DNA from: a virus
Direction: 5' to 3' (one strand)
IMG/VR virus record: IMGVR_UViG_3300044619_002381
Span: 1-64,000 of that record
DNA length: 64,000 nucleotides
The translations under genes and the position numbers were made by a program. Positions 17,751 to 28,095 of the stretch are shown piece by piece; positions within the stretch are counted from its first letter, which is position 1; every line of letters begins with the position of its first letter. Under the pieces are notes generated by a model, which saw only the letters and a program-made list of their open reading frames with translations, was not told the DNA's origin and searched no databases.

Positions 17751-20700
17751 TTAGAACCGTTGTGCGACAATGAAATCAACATATTTTACATTGAAGTTCA
17801 GTCCACCCATTGAGTAAGAGGGGTTGGTGAAACTGTGTCCGTGGGAATTGCTGCCACCACTCAGACCTGTTCCCCCCTTAAAGGTCATCTTATAGGAACC
17901 ATTACCCGTATAGCTCATGGTTGGGTCTCCTGTAGCATATTGGCTCGGGATATTACCTATAAATAGTCTATCAGGATTAGAGGTATCATCCCAGAAATGT
18001 TGGTGAGATGCCAATTCGGTCACAGTCAGTGTGTGATTACTCACAGAGCCGTTGGTTGCTACGCTAATACCTGAACTCCTTGATGCGGTGAATACGGTTG
18101 TGAACGGTTGGTCACCACTGGAACCCCCCGCTGCAGGGAATGCAGCTCCCGAAGAGTTAACAATCCTGATAGCAGCATTATCAAAAGCGGCACCTGTTAC
18201 GATGGCCCACCCTGGAGGTGGAGAAGCGTTGTTGAAACTCATGCGAGTACCGGTTGGGAATCCGATCACGCCTGATGCAGAAGCGTAAGCTAAGGTTGCG
18301 GGAGAAATAGCTACATCCGTGGCAGTACCAGCGGCGGTTTCGACATTGGTCGCATAACGAGTAATTCCAGTTTGGGTCTGGCTAGCAACACGGAAGTTCT
18401 GATACCAGTCCAGGGAGAAAATCGGGGCTCCCGAAATGTTACACCCTGAAGTAAATTCGACACTTGTGGTAACGCTTAGGTTATCCACGGTTAATGCAGG
18501 GTAGTATGTTGGAATATCAACTCCCGCGAAAGGATTTCCAATATCGGTAATACTAATTGTCGCCCCAGTACTCAAGTCGGTTAAACCTGCCGCAGTTACA
18601 AAGTAGCCCTCTTGGTTAAAGCCAGTCGCATAAACTCGACCACCGAGTTCGTTAGTGAAGTAATAGGTGAACTGATTTTGTGGGGACAAGTCCCCTTGGT
18701 AACGGGGGAGAGCTTTCGTATAGTTGAGGAAGCCCGCCCATTCCCAAGCATGGCCAAACATGCGTAGAACGGATGGACGCCTGAACTCAATGGACCAGTT
18801 TGATAGCAAGTTTGCTGCTCCATTAGGGGTGTACCCCTTCATGTCCACGTTGGAAGCCGGATTTAATTCCCTGTCGGCAGTTGCTACAGGTAGCAAAATG
18901 CTAGTTACTTGGGGTGCAGTGAAACCGATACCAATCAGGAACTGATAAACACCCCTATAGTCGGTTGCTGTTGTGTACTGGCCAATGATTTCTGGGTCAG
19001 TAGACCAGCAAGTGGTTAGATTATAGCCACAGTTTGTGGTAGGTTGATTGCCATCGGTATCATTATCGAAATAAATTACAGGTGCTACGTTGACGAAAAA
19101 GTCATAAGCATTGAAATCTGAGCCCATGTGAACGTAGGACTGGCTCCACTTTTCAGTGTCAAAAGTAGTATCTGAGTTCTTAACTACGCAGGTGAAGTGC
19201 TTATTCTCGCGCCTAACTGTTTCACCTGGCCTGTAATAATTGCCAGCGGCCCAAACATTGGAAGGATTGGCTCTTTCTAATATGACCTGAGCTTTCCTGG
19301 TAACAGGGTCTGTTCCAATCGGTATAGGTCCAGACTTATTCACAATTACCATGTCTGACTCAGGGAGCGAGTCTACGATACCACCACCAGAACCCAAGGT
19401 TGTTTGAATTACATAGTCTCTTAAAGGGGTGCGAGTGTTGTTATCAGTGTTGGTTACATTAATGCTGTACCGCCTTTGAGTCAAAGAGCGGTTGTCTACA
19501 AGGCGGCGAATGTATACCTTACTGCCCACTAAACTAGGCGCACCACCGACTCCTGGCGAATTTCCACTCTGGTTCCCCATTGGAACGGTAATTTGAATGT
19601 TCGCGGGGTTTGAGGAACTCCAAGCTGCTGACGACAAGGGGGCCCTCCAATCTGGTCCGCTAGGGTTTTCAATCCACAGATAGCTGCCGTCTGCGAAAGT
19701 GTAATTTTTAGACGCAAGAATTTGGGGAATACCCGGATTCACCTCAGAATCTATTAAGGGTTGGGTTAGAGTTATAGTGATAGCATTATCAGCTACACCC
19801 GAATTTACCACGCCGAGTGAGATATTATTTACGACGGTAGTTTGATCCGTCATGTTTGTTGCTAGGTTTATTGTGGCAACGCTCCAGTTTGTATCCTGGG
19901 GGAATGCCTCAGACTTGTATCCTTCAGCTAAAGCAGCACACCCACCAAATGAAGAATTAGAGTTCGTTATAGAAATTTCACCGCCAGACTTCACCCAGTG
20001 GTGAATACCTTGTCCAATGGCAAATACAGAAACTTCCTGAATGAACGCCTCATTGACAGCCCTAATGTGGAAACTTCTTTTAGCGGGGTCCATCCTAACA
20101 TTATTTGGATCTAACGCGATATAAGAGTCATAGTTGGCGATGGTATTGGTCCATGTTTTTGGACCTGAATTATATTTCTGCCAGCATGTCAAGTCTCTCT
20201 GTAAACTAACGCCAGTAAACTGGGCTACAACCATGGACTTGAATCCGGTTACATCGTTGCCGTCTGCGTTAATTCCACAAAGGCCATAATTTGAACGCAC
20301 AGAACAGTTGAAGATGTACGGGGAAGATCCGATAATGCCGTCTGTATCCTGCTCGGGGATACCAGGTGGCTGGGGGGCTACAATCTCAGTCTCACCGGGG
20401 TTAACAGGGACGTTGGAATTGGTTTGGGCAAAAATAATTTTTACTTTTTCATAGTAATCATCCAGGTCTGCCTCAGAAACAAACGAAAAACAGTCTAGGA
20501 GGTGATGACTATCGGAAAGACCTTCTTTGTCCTTGAAAGTGAAGTTAAAGAAGAACCCCCCACCCGTGATCCTTAGAATAGAGCCACGGTCAGTGTCGAT
20601 ATTACCTGTTTTTAGGGGAACATATAGGGGCCTAATGATGGTCTTCCTTAGATCTTCACCAATGACGGATACACCCCTGGGCAAAATTATACCTGGATAA

Positions 20701-21512
20701 TCCACGCTATTCATGGCCCTTAATTGGGCGGCGGACGGCACGGCACCGTTTACCCAGGCCGAAACGGACTCGCTACCAGTGGCATTATCAATCAATGCAA
20801 CCCCGGCAGTACACTTAATTACAAAGCGATCGAATGACTGGTCATCTTGGCCTAAACCATTCTGAATTCTGGCCACTTCTAGTGCGGCTCTTTGCAGGGT
20901 TTTAAAGGGTTTTTGAGCAGTGTAGCCAGCCTGCGTCATTTGGTTGGTGATGACTGGTACTACTGTATTATCGTAGATCCCGGTTACATAAATGTCGCTA
21001 CCAATTTGGGGGTTAACATATAGAGTATAAGTTCCCGTGAGAAGGGCCTCGTTAAGGTCAGCAGGGCCGTATGAGGTTTGGACCCATGAGCCACCAAAAT
21101 TTATAAAAAGATTGCCGCTGTCACTGTTCCAATATAAACCACCTTCTGGAGCTTCTTCTAATTCTGTTCCAATATCCGGGTTAGTAGTGGAAATGGGTAA
21201 TGCTGCCTTGAGGTTAGAGGCGTTGGTACCGTCCTCCACTAGACCAAAACCGGGAATTCTGCCCCATGTTAGGCTATTACCTGCTCTGAGGATAAGCTGG
21301 CCATTTGTTAATACGGATTCTGGCCAGATATAAGAGTTGAATGCTGCAGCGTTGTTTGTCCTTACTACCCCTGAAGATGTATTAGCTTTAAAATTTATTG
21401 TGCCATCAGTTAAAATCTCAACGCCCGTACCGGCTTTAACACCCCGGACCTGATCCGCAAGGACATCGCCCTGGTTTGTATCTCCAGCTATGTATTGGGC
21501 TCTAGTTAACAT
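17751..21512 (-). CDS. Giant tail fibre with collar-type receptor-binding C-terminus
   Basis: A 1,253-residue protein. The centre has the string GLCGINADGNDVTGFKSMVV, of a type I associate with long cyanophage virion fibres. The C-terminal about 140 residues (MSFNNASPPPGWAIVTGAAF, then HTLTVTELASHQH and GGSNSHGHSFTNPSY) look like a phage tail-collar/needle domain, with His-rich GxHxH strings that bind metal in T4 gp12. Likely role: terminal receptor binding. A GGGTAAAA element lies 26 nt upstream. Confidence 0.78.
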   Translation of the reverse strand: MLTRAQYIAGDTNQGDVLADQVRGVKAGTGVEILTDGTINFKANTSSGVVRTNNAAAFNSYIWPESVLTNGQLILRAGNSLTWGRIPGFGLVEDGTNASNLKAALPISTTNPDIGTELEEAPEGGLYWNSDSGNLFINFGGSWVQTSYGPADLNEALLTGTYTLYVNPQIGSDIYVTGIYDNTVVPVITNQMTQAGYTAQKPFKTLQRAALEVARIQNGLGQDDQSFDRFVIKCTAGVALIDNATGSESVSAWVNGAVPSAAQLRAMNSVDYPGIILPRGVSVIGEDLRKTIIRPLYVPLKTGNIDTDRGSILRITGGGFFFNFTFKDKEGLSDSHHLLDCFSFVSEADLDDYYEKVKIIFAQTNSNVPVNPGETEIVAPQPPGIPEQDTDGIIGSSPYIFNCSVRSNYGLCGINADGNDVTGFKSMVVAQFTGVSLQRDLTCWQKYNSGPKTWTNTIANYDSYIALDPNNVRMDPAKRSFHIRAVNEAFIQEVSVFAIGQGIHHWVKSGGEISITNSNSSFGGCAALAEGYKSEAFPQDTNWSVATINLATNMTDQTTVVNNISLGVVNSGVADNAITITLTQPLIDSEVNPGIPQILASKNYTFADGSYLWIENPSGPDWRAPLSSAAWSSSNPANIQITVPMGNQSGNSPGVGGAPSLVGSKVYIRRLVDNRSLTQRRYSINVTNTDNNTRTPLRDYVIQTTLGSGGGIVDSLPESDMVIVNKSGPIPIGTDPVTRKAQVILERANPSNVWAAGNYYRPGETVRRENKHFTCVVKNSDTTFDTEKWSQSYVHMGSDFNAYDFFVNVAPVIYFDNDTDGNQPTTNCGYNLTTCWSTDPEIIGQYTTATDYRGVYQFLIGIGFTAPQVTSILLPVATADRELNPASNVDMKGYTPNGAANLLSNWSIEFRRPSVLRMFGHAWEWAGFLNYTKALPRYQGDLSPQNQFTYYFTNELGGRVYATGFNQEGYFVTAAGLTDLSTGATISITDIGNPFAGVDIPTYYPALTVDNLSVTTSVEFTSGCNISGAPIFSLDWYQNFRVASQTQTGITRYATNVETAAGTATDVAISPATLAYASASGVIGFPTGTRMSFNNASPPPGWAIVTGAAFDNAAIRIVNSSGAAFPAAGGSSGDQPFTTVFTASRSSGISVATNGSVSNHTLTVTELASHQHFWDDTSNPDRLFIGNIPSQYATGDPTMSYTGNGSYKMTFKGGTGLSGGSNSHGHSFTNPSYSMGGLNFNVKYVDFIVAQRF

Positions 21513-21537
21513 CGGATTCCTTCTCCTAGTATGGGTA

Positions 21538-21545
21538 TTTTACCC
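21538..21545 (-). promoter_or_regulatory. GGGTAAAA element
   Basis: Perfect copy 26 nt ahead of the fibre start at 21512. The start also has a clear AGGAG-type ribosome site. Confidence 0.5.
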
Positions 21546-21556
21546 GCACCTTGTGC

Positions 21557-24500
21557 TTATTGTATAATATCGGCACTATCAGCAAGTTCCAAGACAATGC
21601 TAGGCCCCCACTTCAAGAATGATGATGCGCCGTACTTCCCAGATGGGCAAGTTATAAATTCGGCATTGGTTATAACCCTGATATTCACCGTAGCACCCTC
21701 TGCAGGCCCCTCAGTGAAAATTATCCTCGACCCTTCCACCCTGTACGAATAGTCGCCCGCAGACGCACCCTGGAAGTAAGGAATCTGCATAGAACCCCCC
21801 AGATTAACTAAAATATTCTGAGAACTAACTGAAGCAGCGTTAACTGGTCTTGGGAGAGTTTCTGCTACATCGAAGTACCCATAAGTCAAATCAAATTCGG
21901 TTTTCACACCATTAAACTGGCTGGAGATGGAATTTAAAGAATATACTTGAACAGGAAAAACCGACTGAATGGCCCAGAAAGAAGAGGTACAAACAGTTCT
22001 AACATCAAACACGGTGCCAACTGCAAGGGCTTCGGAAAAAGTGATTTCCAACTCAGAGCCAGAGAGCCTAGTTAGGGTGTAAGAGTAAGGATCTAATGGA
22101 CCGGGGGTTGTTATGGGCAACTGTCCAGTACCACCTAAGAATACAAAAGTATTATTGGCGTTAATGTCGAACGGTGCCAAGTTAATTGCAGGATCTTTTG
22201 ATACCAAAGTAAACGAGAACCGGATGCCATTAATACTCTGGCCTTCCTTGATCTTTAGGGGCACCATTTGCAAAGTCCTATTATCATCATCAGATGTGAC
22301 GATTCTAATATCACTCACTGCCCCTTGCAAAGGAGCTTCATTGAAGATTATTTGATTGCCATTGACTGTGTAGTCCTTACCGGGCACCTGAGTGACGGCC
22401 CCTAGAATTGCAAAAATGGAGTTAGCTGAAATCTGAGTTGGAGGTATGGGGACCCCACCTTTAGTCAAGGTGAAGATAGTCGTGATACCGTTGAATAGGG
22501 GCGAAATAGAATCCGTTGAATATGCAGTAACCTGCCCAGGAAACTCTACAAATGGTTGCTGTTCGTAAATTTGTTGATTGGTCAGGTTTGCGAATGGGTT
22601 GATTTGCTCGAAATAGTTAGCTGTAAGGGCTTGTCTTTGGGGGCCAAAAATGATGATTTCACCCTTATCGTTGACACCAGTAATTGTCAGCCTGCCACTC
22701 CACAAAGTAGTTGCTTGGAAGTCCGCCGCTAATTTTCTAGAGATATCGTTTGTTTGGAATTTAGGTAAGCCACGGGAGTAATTGTAGTATCCTACATATG
22801 CCCATGTATGAGTATTAGCAATGACTATGGACGGTTGATTGAATTCTACAGGCCACCTACTGGTAGTTAGGGCATAACCACCGGTTTCGGGGGTCAATGG
22901 TAAAGCACCGATGGGCAAGAGCCTATCCCCCCAATATTTAGGTTGAAGGTAAGTAAGTAGAGACTCCGGAGAATACCCCATAATCTGGAAGAATCTCAGT
23001 ATTGCTCTCTTAGTGTTGGACCAATTAGGGTCATATAGCCCCGGTTCAGGAATGGGATTAGTTCCACAAACCTTAACGGAAGTTTGAATGGGCCAAGAAT
23101 TTGGTATAGTACCGGAATTAAAGTAGAAACCATTACCGGAGTTAAGTCTGATGGCCCTAACTATGGAGCCTGAGATACCAATTATTCGGACAAACTCATG
23201 ATTGGTGTCATTTCCGATTCTGACGATAGAAACAGTTTGCCTAGGGTTCTGTAGAACACTAGCAGATAGAACAGAGAACTCAACTATTTCTGGCCTGTAT
23301 CGTTGTGTGGGCCCTGGCAACCGCTCGGTTTGAATAACCGCAAGTGGGCTCACCAAGAAAGTCTCTGCACTGGTAACTAAATCTTTAAGGCAAATACCAA
23401 GGGATTCGGAACCATCATCATCGTCGTACTGATTATTAACCGGGTAGGTGGTGTAAGGGTTGGTAGAACCCCGGAAGTAGGTAGAATTTGGATAAACCGA
23501 TAAATATTCATCTGCAGCATAGGACCCCTGGAAAGTCTGGCTGACTAAGTCCTGTCTTTCTAAGGTACTAGTATCGACGAATGGGGAATTGGTAGAAGTT
23601 GGGGATAGTTTTTCTGGTCCTGATGAGGGCTGGAAGTTACTAGCCTCCCCATAATAAACTGAGGTCCAGTAATTATTTTCCGCAGCATACCAGTTTCTAT
23701 TGGCGTATGTAGTGTAGGTTCCCGAAGGGTTATCGAAAGTCAGGTAACTATTACTGCCGGAGTCATAATTCTGCACCCACGGCCTATCGTAATCGGATGC
23801 CGTTATGGTAACATAGTACTCTATGTCTTGATTCCCATCCCCAATCAAATAGTTAAACTGAGGTGAAGATCCCAAAATTCCCGTCTCCACTGCATCCACG
23901 GTGAACACACGGCCCCATCCCCCTAGTATCCCTGGGTCAAATTGAACATTGGGCCTTAAACTCGATGACCCGAGAATCTGACTACTTTGGTTGAGACGTA
24001 AAACATCGCCTATTTGAGGAGAAATAGCATTCGATGACGTATTACTTAATACTACGCTATAAGACTTTTCAATATCACTACGGGGGTCATGGAAACGCCT
24101 GATGTATGGCACCCCTAGGACAGGGATCAAATTGGTGTCAGTCGGTATAGTGCTGTCAGAAGACCTAATTCTCAACTGAGCAAATCTAGCCGGGTCATCC
24201 TGACCAGTGTTGATTGTGGGGCCACCATCTGTGGCCAGGAAGCCACGGTATGTGCATTCTTCCGTCTCTACCCAAATTGCACTACCCGGCTTCAAAGAAT
24301 AAGGAAGTAAATACCGTGGATCAAAATCCGCACTCAACTCAACTAGCTGAATTTCGGTATTAGTTGGATCAATGTAAGAGCTTACTATTCTGGATCCCAG
24401 GGAAAGAATCTTTTTGTTTTCTGACTTCTCAACTTGACCGATAGTTAAAGTCAAAGGTCTCTGGATGCCTTCAAAGACAAATCCTTGAGTATTATTCTGT

Positions 24501-26380
24501 GCTCCACTTATTGTATTTATTCCTAGAAAACCTTCGGCTTTGAAAGCTATGGACCCGAAGTTACTTGTGCTGTTAGTTAGGCTGGTGATTCCCCCATTTA
24601 GTGACCATACCCCAATTGCTGGACCGATGGTGTACACAGATTGTAGTTGAGCATAGGCTCCGTTCCTCACTCTGAACCCAAAATGTCTAAAATCATTATC
24701 TATATCTACTATGCCTAAACTAAGATTATCAACGGTTTTTAGGTTCTGATAGTAATAACGTATGTTATTGATGGGTACTGAATTTAATTCTTGGAGCTGG
24801 TCTTCAACGGTTATATCAACTATAGATGCGGGCCTTTGGGATAAAGGCTTGGATAGATATGTATACTCAGTCAATGACCACCATTTTTGTTCAGACCCTA
24901 GAGTGGTATAAACCTCATATGCCGTTGGGTCATTTTGTAGGCTGACAGATGTACAAGAGTTGGCAATGATGGACTTAAACCCAAGGACATTGGACCCGTC
25001 AAAATCAGTAAAACACATCCCATAATCAGACTTTAGATTTACCTGATTGACATAGGATGATGAATTTTTTGTAGTATTTGAATTAATATTGTTCGGGAAT
25101 GCCGTATCGGTGGGGCCCACGATGACAAAATCACCTGAATTAACCAGTAAATCACCGTCAGTTACTCTGCCCCCAAAGAATTCTGGGAAGGCTCTTTGAA
25201 CCTTAGTATAATACTCGGCTAAGTCATTTTTAGATGCCTCTTCAACTACTCTTAGTCTGTGGGCTGATTTCAAAGTAAGGGAACAGCTGAAACTCACAGT
25301 CCTGGAATTGACATTAAGTGGAATTGATGTAAACGCAACGCTAGGTGCTCCACTAAATGGTAATTGCTTTTCTGTGGATAACTGAAAAGTATATGTTGTT
25401 ATGGGGATGGCATAGTATTCACCAGTAGAGAAAGTCCCAGTGCTTTGATCGATGCCAGGTGAGTACTGGATGTTAACTAAATCATTCAACTCTAGACCAT
25501 GGGGCCTCCTAGTTCTGAATAGTGCGTAGGTATTCTGATTGGTAACTTCGACTACTTCGTTGTAGTTTACTTTATCGTTGATGGAAAAGTTGGAAAGGGA
25601 CGAGTTGCCTGACAGTTTAAAAATAGAAGTTATAGGTTGATTAACTCCTGCTAATGCGGTAGGGAAAGTGTGGTTACGGTATGAAGGTACATATGAAGGG
25701 CAAACTACGCACTTTTTCAGGTCCAAACCAACGATAGAAATACCAGATGGCACTATAATGGACCCGCTCTCAGTGTTAAATTTGCTTAAATCAGAGCTGG
25801 AAATATTTTCCGTTCCATAATTTGATAAGTCAAGAGAGAAGTCCGACAAGCTCTGCCCAGGGCCATTATTAGCGGTGAATCTTGACGACGCCAAAAAGAT
25901 TGTGTACCTATTAGATTCACTCTTCTGGGATAAACCAGCCAGTACGTTGCTGATATAAATTTTCGATAGCTCCAGGATAGCCCTTGTTAATGTCTGGTAG
26001 GGCAATGCTTGTCCATCATTGGCAATGGCATCCGAGGAGAACTGAAATTCCGGGGCTACAAATACTACATTACCATTGCCCCCAAGGAAAGGCGCTGCGA
26101 TTGACCTCCATGACCTTACAGCATCACCTACATTCAAAGTACCGTCAACGGTATTCAACCAGGATTCACCCCTCTCTGGGGTGCTTGTAGGGGCATCTGG
26201 TAGAACTGCCGTAGGACCAACTTTAATTACTCTTCCATCTGTTGTTCCAAAGAATAATCCCGGTTCTTGGCTATTGGTGTTCAAACCGATTTCGCCGGGT
26301 TGCAGTTGGTTGGTAGGACGCTTACCCAGAAGGCTGGATTTTGCGAAAATGATTTTGTTTGCTGATTGTTCTCTGGTCAT
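21557..26380 (-). CDS. Giant tail fibre protein (largest gene in window)
   Basis: A 1,607-residue protein. The N-terminal docking segment (LQPGEIGLNTNSQEPGLFFG, KVGP) matches the 13024-16638 fibre. The centre (about 430-600) has SDYGMCFTDFDGSNVLGFKS, the same module as in the 17751-21512 protein. The last about 350 residues contain three related units with (F)NG(I/V)(K/R/T) and ALGxV/LGG plus NIRVIT-like strings, probably repeated beta-sandwiches. These features indicate a long adsorption fibre sharing parts with its neighbours through recombination. Confidence 0.75.
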   Translation of the reverse strand: MTREQSANKIIFAKSSLLGKRPTNQLQPGEIGLNTNSQEPGLFFGTTDGRVIKVGPTAVLPDAPTSTPERGESWLNTVDGTLNVGDAVRSWRSIAAPFLGGNGNVVFVAPEFQFSSDAIANDGQALPYQTLTRAILELSKIYISNVLAGLSQKSESNRYTIFLASSRFTANNGPGQSLSDFSLDLSNYGTENISSSDLSKFNTESGSIIVPSGISIVGLDLKKCVVCPSYVPSYRNHTFPTALAGVNQPITSIFKLSGNSSLSNFSINDKVNYNEVVEVTNQNTYALFRTRRPHGLELNDLVNIQYSPGIDQSTGTFSTGEYYAIPITTYTFQLSTEKQLPFSGAPSVAFTSIPLNVNSRTVSFSCSLTLKSAHRLRVVEEASKNDLAEYYTKVQRAFPEFFGGRVTDGDLLVNSGDFVIVGPTDTAFPNNINSNTTKNSSSYVNQVNLKSDYGMCFTDFDGSNVLGFKSIIANSCTSVSLQNDPTAYEVYTTLGSEQKWWSLTEYTYLSKPLSQRPASIVDITVEDQLQELNSVPINNIRYYYQNLKTVDNLSLGIVDIDNDFRHFGFRVRNGAYAQLQSVYTIGPAIGVWSLNGGITSLTNSTSNFGSIAFKAEGFLGINTISGAQNNTQGFVFEGIQRPLTLTIGQVEKSENKKILSLGSRIVSSYIDPTNTEIQLVELSADFDPRYLLPYSLKPGSAIWVETEECTYRGFLATDGGPTINTGQDDPARFAQLRIRSSDSTIPTDTNLIPVLGVPYIRRFHDPRSDIEKSYSVVLSNTSSNAISPQIGDVLRLNQSSQILGSSSLRPNVQFDPGILGGWGRVFTVDAVETGILGSSPQFNYLIGDGNQDIEYYVTITASDYDRPWVQNYDSGSNSYLTFDNPSGTYTTYANRNWYAAENNYWTSVYYGEASNFQPSSGPEKLSPTSTNSPFVDTSTLERQDLVSQTFQGSYAADEYLSVYPNSTYFRGSTNPYTTYPVNNQYDDDDGSESLGICLKDLVTSAETFLVSPLAVIQTERLPGPTQRYRPEIVEFSVLSASVLQNPRQTVSIVRIGNDTNHEFVRIIGISGSIVRAIRLNSGNGFYFNSGTIPNSWPIQTSVKVCGTNPIPEPGLYDPNWSNTKRAILRFFQIMGYSPESLLTYLQPKYWGDRLLPIGALPLTPETGGYALTTSRWPVEFNQPSIVIANTHTWAYVGYYNYSRGLPKFQTNDISRKLAADFQATTLWSGRLTITGVNDKGEIIIFGPQRQALTANYFEQINPFANLTNQQIYEQQPFVEFPGQVTAYSTDSISPLFNGITTIFTLTKGGVPIPPTQISANSIFAILGAVTQVPGKDYTVNGNQIIFNEAPLQGAVSDIRIVTSDDDNRTLQMVPLKIKEGQSINGIRFSFTLVSKDPAINLAPFDINANNTFVFLGGTGQLPITTPGPLDPYSYTLTRLSGSELEITFSEALAVGTVFDVRTVCTSSFWAIQSVFPVQVYSLNSISSQFNGVKTEFDLTYGYFDVAETLPRPVNAASVSSQNILVNLGGSMQIPYFQGASAGDYSYRVEGSRIIFTEGPAEGATVNIRVITNAEFITCPSGKYGASSFLKWGPSIVLELADSADIIQ

Positions 26381-26420
26381 TGCTAAAGAGCTTTCTATTT
26401 GAGCGCAAAGGCGCCCCTAT

Positions 26421-26428
26421 TCTTACCC
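26421..26428 (-). promoter_or_regulatory. GGGTAAGA variant element
   Basis: One mismatch from the consensus, 41 nt before the fibre start at 26380. Confidence 0.4.
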
Positions 26429-26429
26429 C

Positions 26430-27626
26430 TTAATCCTTAGAATAGTCTTTGACTCCATCATACAAAATGTCGATAACTTTGGCAGCGTCATTGTTTGATA
26501 GCTTGGCCCATGGGCCTTTCTTGTATGACTTCAGGGGCTGCCCAACCCTGGACACAATCATATAGGTAATTTCGTTGTCGGAGATGCCGTGACTCCTGAG
26601 CGCATCGTAAACCCTGGGCAGATTGTCCCTCATTTTTAGCAAATTCTGGGGGGCATCCCCCTTGATTGACCCTTTATGTACTCCCATTTGGGGGTCTGTT
26701 TTTGATCTATGGTCCCCAGAGGTCAAGGGATCAGTTTTTCTAAGGTCGAAAGTCGAACCTTTTGGTAAAAACCCCTTGTTGGTAAAAGCCCCCAGTGCTT
26801 CAGATAACGCTGCTTTGACGCTTTGCTGCGATAAGCCCATATCAACAAACCTGGACCTACCATTTTTATCGATCAATACGTTATCACTATGTGCATCGTT
26901 GTGAGCTATCCCGAGCCTATGGACCTGTGATCTCAAGAACCAGTAAGCATCTCCAATGGATGTCTTTCCTACTTTGTCTGAAGACTTACTAAAGTTACCA
27001 TAACTCTCACCTGGCACCAGTCCCATGACTATACGACCATTTATTATATAGACACCACCCTCTGCCTTTGGTTTGCCTTTGGCTATTTCCCCATATATCA
27101 GTTTAGGACCTAAACCGGCTTTCCCTAAGATTTGAGTTATTTCCGCTTCCGTTGTACTTACCTGGCCACGTTTAACGGCATAGCTCGGGTTTCCTTTTAT
27201 CAAGAGCACAGTACCAAATCCACCTTCCCCTAATTTGGTTCCTTTACTTAGGGACCCGGACCAGTCAAATTGATCCTTAGTGCCATTAATGATCCTACCT
27301 ACCTTGAAACTAGAATCAAAATCAGAAGCATCATCTCTGGCCCATTGTGTGTTACCAGTAATTATTTTTCCTGGCCTCTTGATTGACTCTTGATTTACTT
27401 TGGGTACAGATTTTGTGCTTGCTTTTGTGTTTGGTTTCACCCTCGCCAAGTAGTCTTCCAGACTTTCCTTGGCATCATCGATGAAACTAGCATCAATAGA
27501 CCCGGATATACGGTCAATAGATTTAGATATGTTATCTCCAAAATCAACCCTACAAACTTTTATTCGGGAGATGCACGTTGACCCACATGATTTTCCTATA
27601 TCACACCTGTCCCCTTTACCAAACAC
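26430..27626 (-). CDS. Protein kinase-like protein with N-terminal four-Cys tag
   Basis: A 398-residue protein. Residues 8-25 form the tag CDIGKSCGSTCISRIKVC. A disordered linker follows (60-100), then a kinase fold: glycine loop GEGGFGTV (133-140), YAVKRG with K152, catalytic loop HNDAHSDN (242-249, D244 and N249) and VDMG (261-264) in place of DFG. All key catalytic residues are present, so it may phosphorylate host or phage proteins. The tag also occurs on the metallopeptidase and a small basic protein in this cluster. Co-packaging into the virion and delivery at infection is my inference, by analogy with T4 Alt or T7 kinase strategies. Confidence 0.82.
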   Translation of the reverse strand: MFGKGDRCDIGKSCGSTCISRIKVCRVDFGDNISKSIDRISGSIDASFIDDAKESLEDYLARVKPNTKASTKSVPKVNQESIKRPGKIITGNTQWARDDASDFDSSFKVGRIINGTKDQFDWSGSLSKGTKLGEGGFGTVLLIKGNPSYAVKRGQVSTTEAEITQILGKAGLGPKLIYGEIAKGKPKAEGGVYIINGRIVMGLVPGESYGNFSKSSDKVGKTSIGDAYWFLRSQVHRLGIAHNDAHSDNVLIDKNGRSRFVDMGLSQQSVKAALSEALGAFTNKGFLPKGSTFDLRKTDPLTSGDHRSKTDPQMGVHKGSIKGDAPQNLLKMRDNLPRVYDALRSHGISDNEITYMIVSRVGQPLKSYKKGPWAKLSNNDAAKVIDILYDGVKDYSKD

Positions 27627-27630
27627 GGAC

Positions 27631-28065
27631 TCAGCCCCCGTTTAGTAAAGTCTCTAGTCTAGCGATTCGGTTTGATACTGTGTCTATCTTTTCGGAATAT
27701 GACAATTCTTCACCTGTGGCGATTCGGTGGTCATCGGTATTCTTTCTGGCCAGGTCCAGGGTGGCCATCTTGGCATCTATGTCTTCGCGCTTCTTGACTA
27801 GCTCCTTAACTTGCTTCATTTGTTCTTGCAAGGATTGAAACGCCCCCCTCTGACGGGAGATTTTCATTTTCTCGTTTAGGGACTCTATTTGGCTGGTTAA
27901 ATCCGTATGCTTTTTCCCAAGGTCTCCATACTCGCTATAACTAGGTCGAAGGCCCAGGACTACTGTAGGCTCCATTACAGTACCTTTGGCATAATCTGTG
28001 GGCTTATGGGAATAAGCTTGGATCGCCTTATCGTATGCTTCTTTTGAGATTTTATCTTTTCTCAT
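27631..28065 (-). CDS. Coiled-coil hypothetical protein
   Basis: A 144-residue, largely helical, highly charged protein. Coiled-coil patterning runs through about 55-140 (LTSQIESLNEKMKISRQ, KQVKELVKKREDID, RIARLETLLNG). The N-terminus is short and polar (MRKDKISKEAYDKAIQAYSH). No family recognised. It lies just upstream of the kinase gene, in the same unit. Confidence 0.65.
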   Translation of the reverse strand: MRKDKISKEAYDKAIQAYSHKPTDYAKGTVMEPTVVLGLRPSYSEYGDLGKKHTDLTSQIESLNEKMKISRQRGAFQSLQEQMKQVKELVKKREDIDAKMATLDLARKNTDDHRIATGEELSYSEKIDTVSNRIARLETLLNGG

Positions 28066-28087
28066 TTTAAGAGTCCATTATGTTTTC

Positions 28088-28095
28088 TTTTACCC
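28088..28095 (-). promoter_or_regulatory. GGGTAAAA element
   Basis: Perfect copy 23 nt before the start at 28065. It abuts the stop of the upstream gene. Confidence 0.5.
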
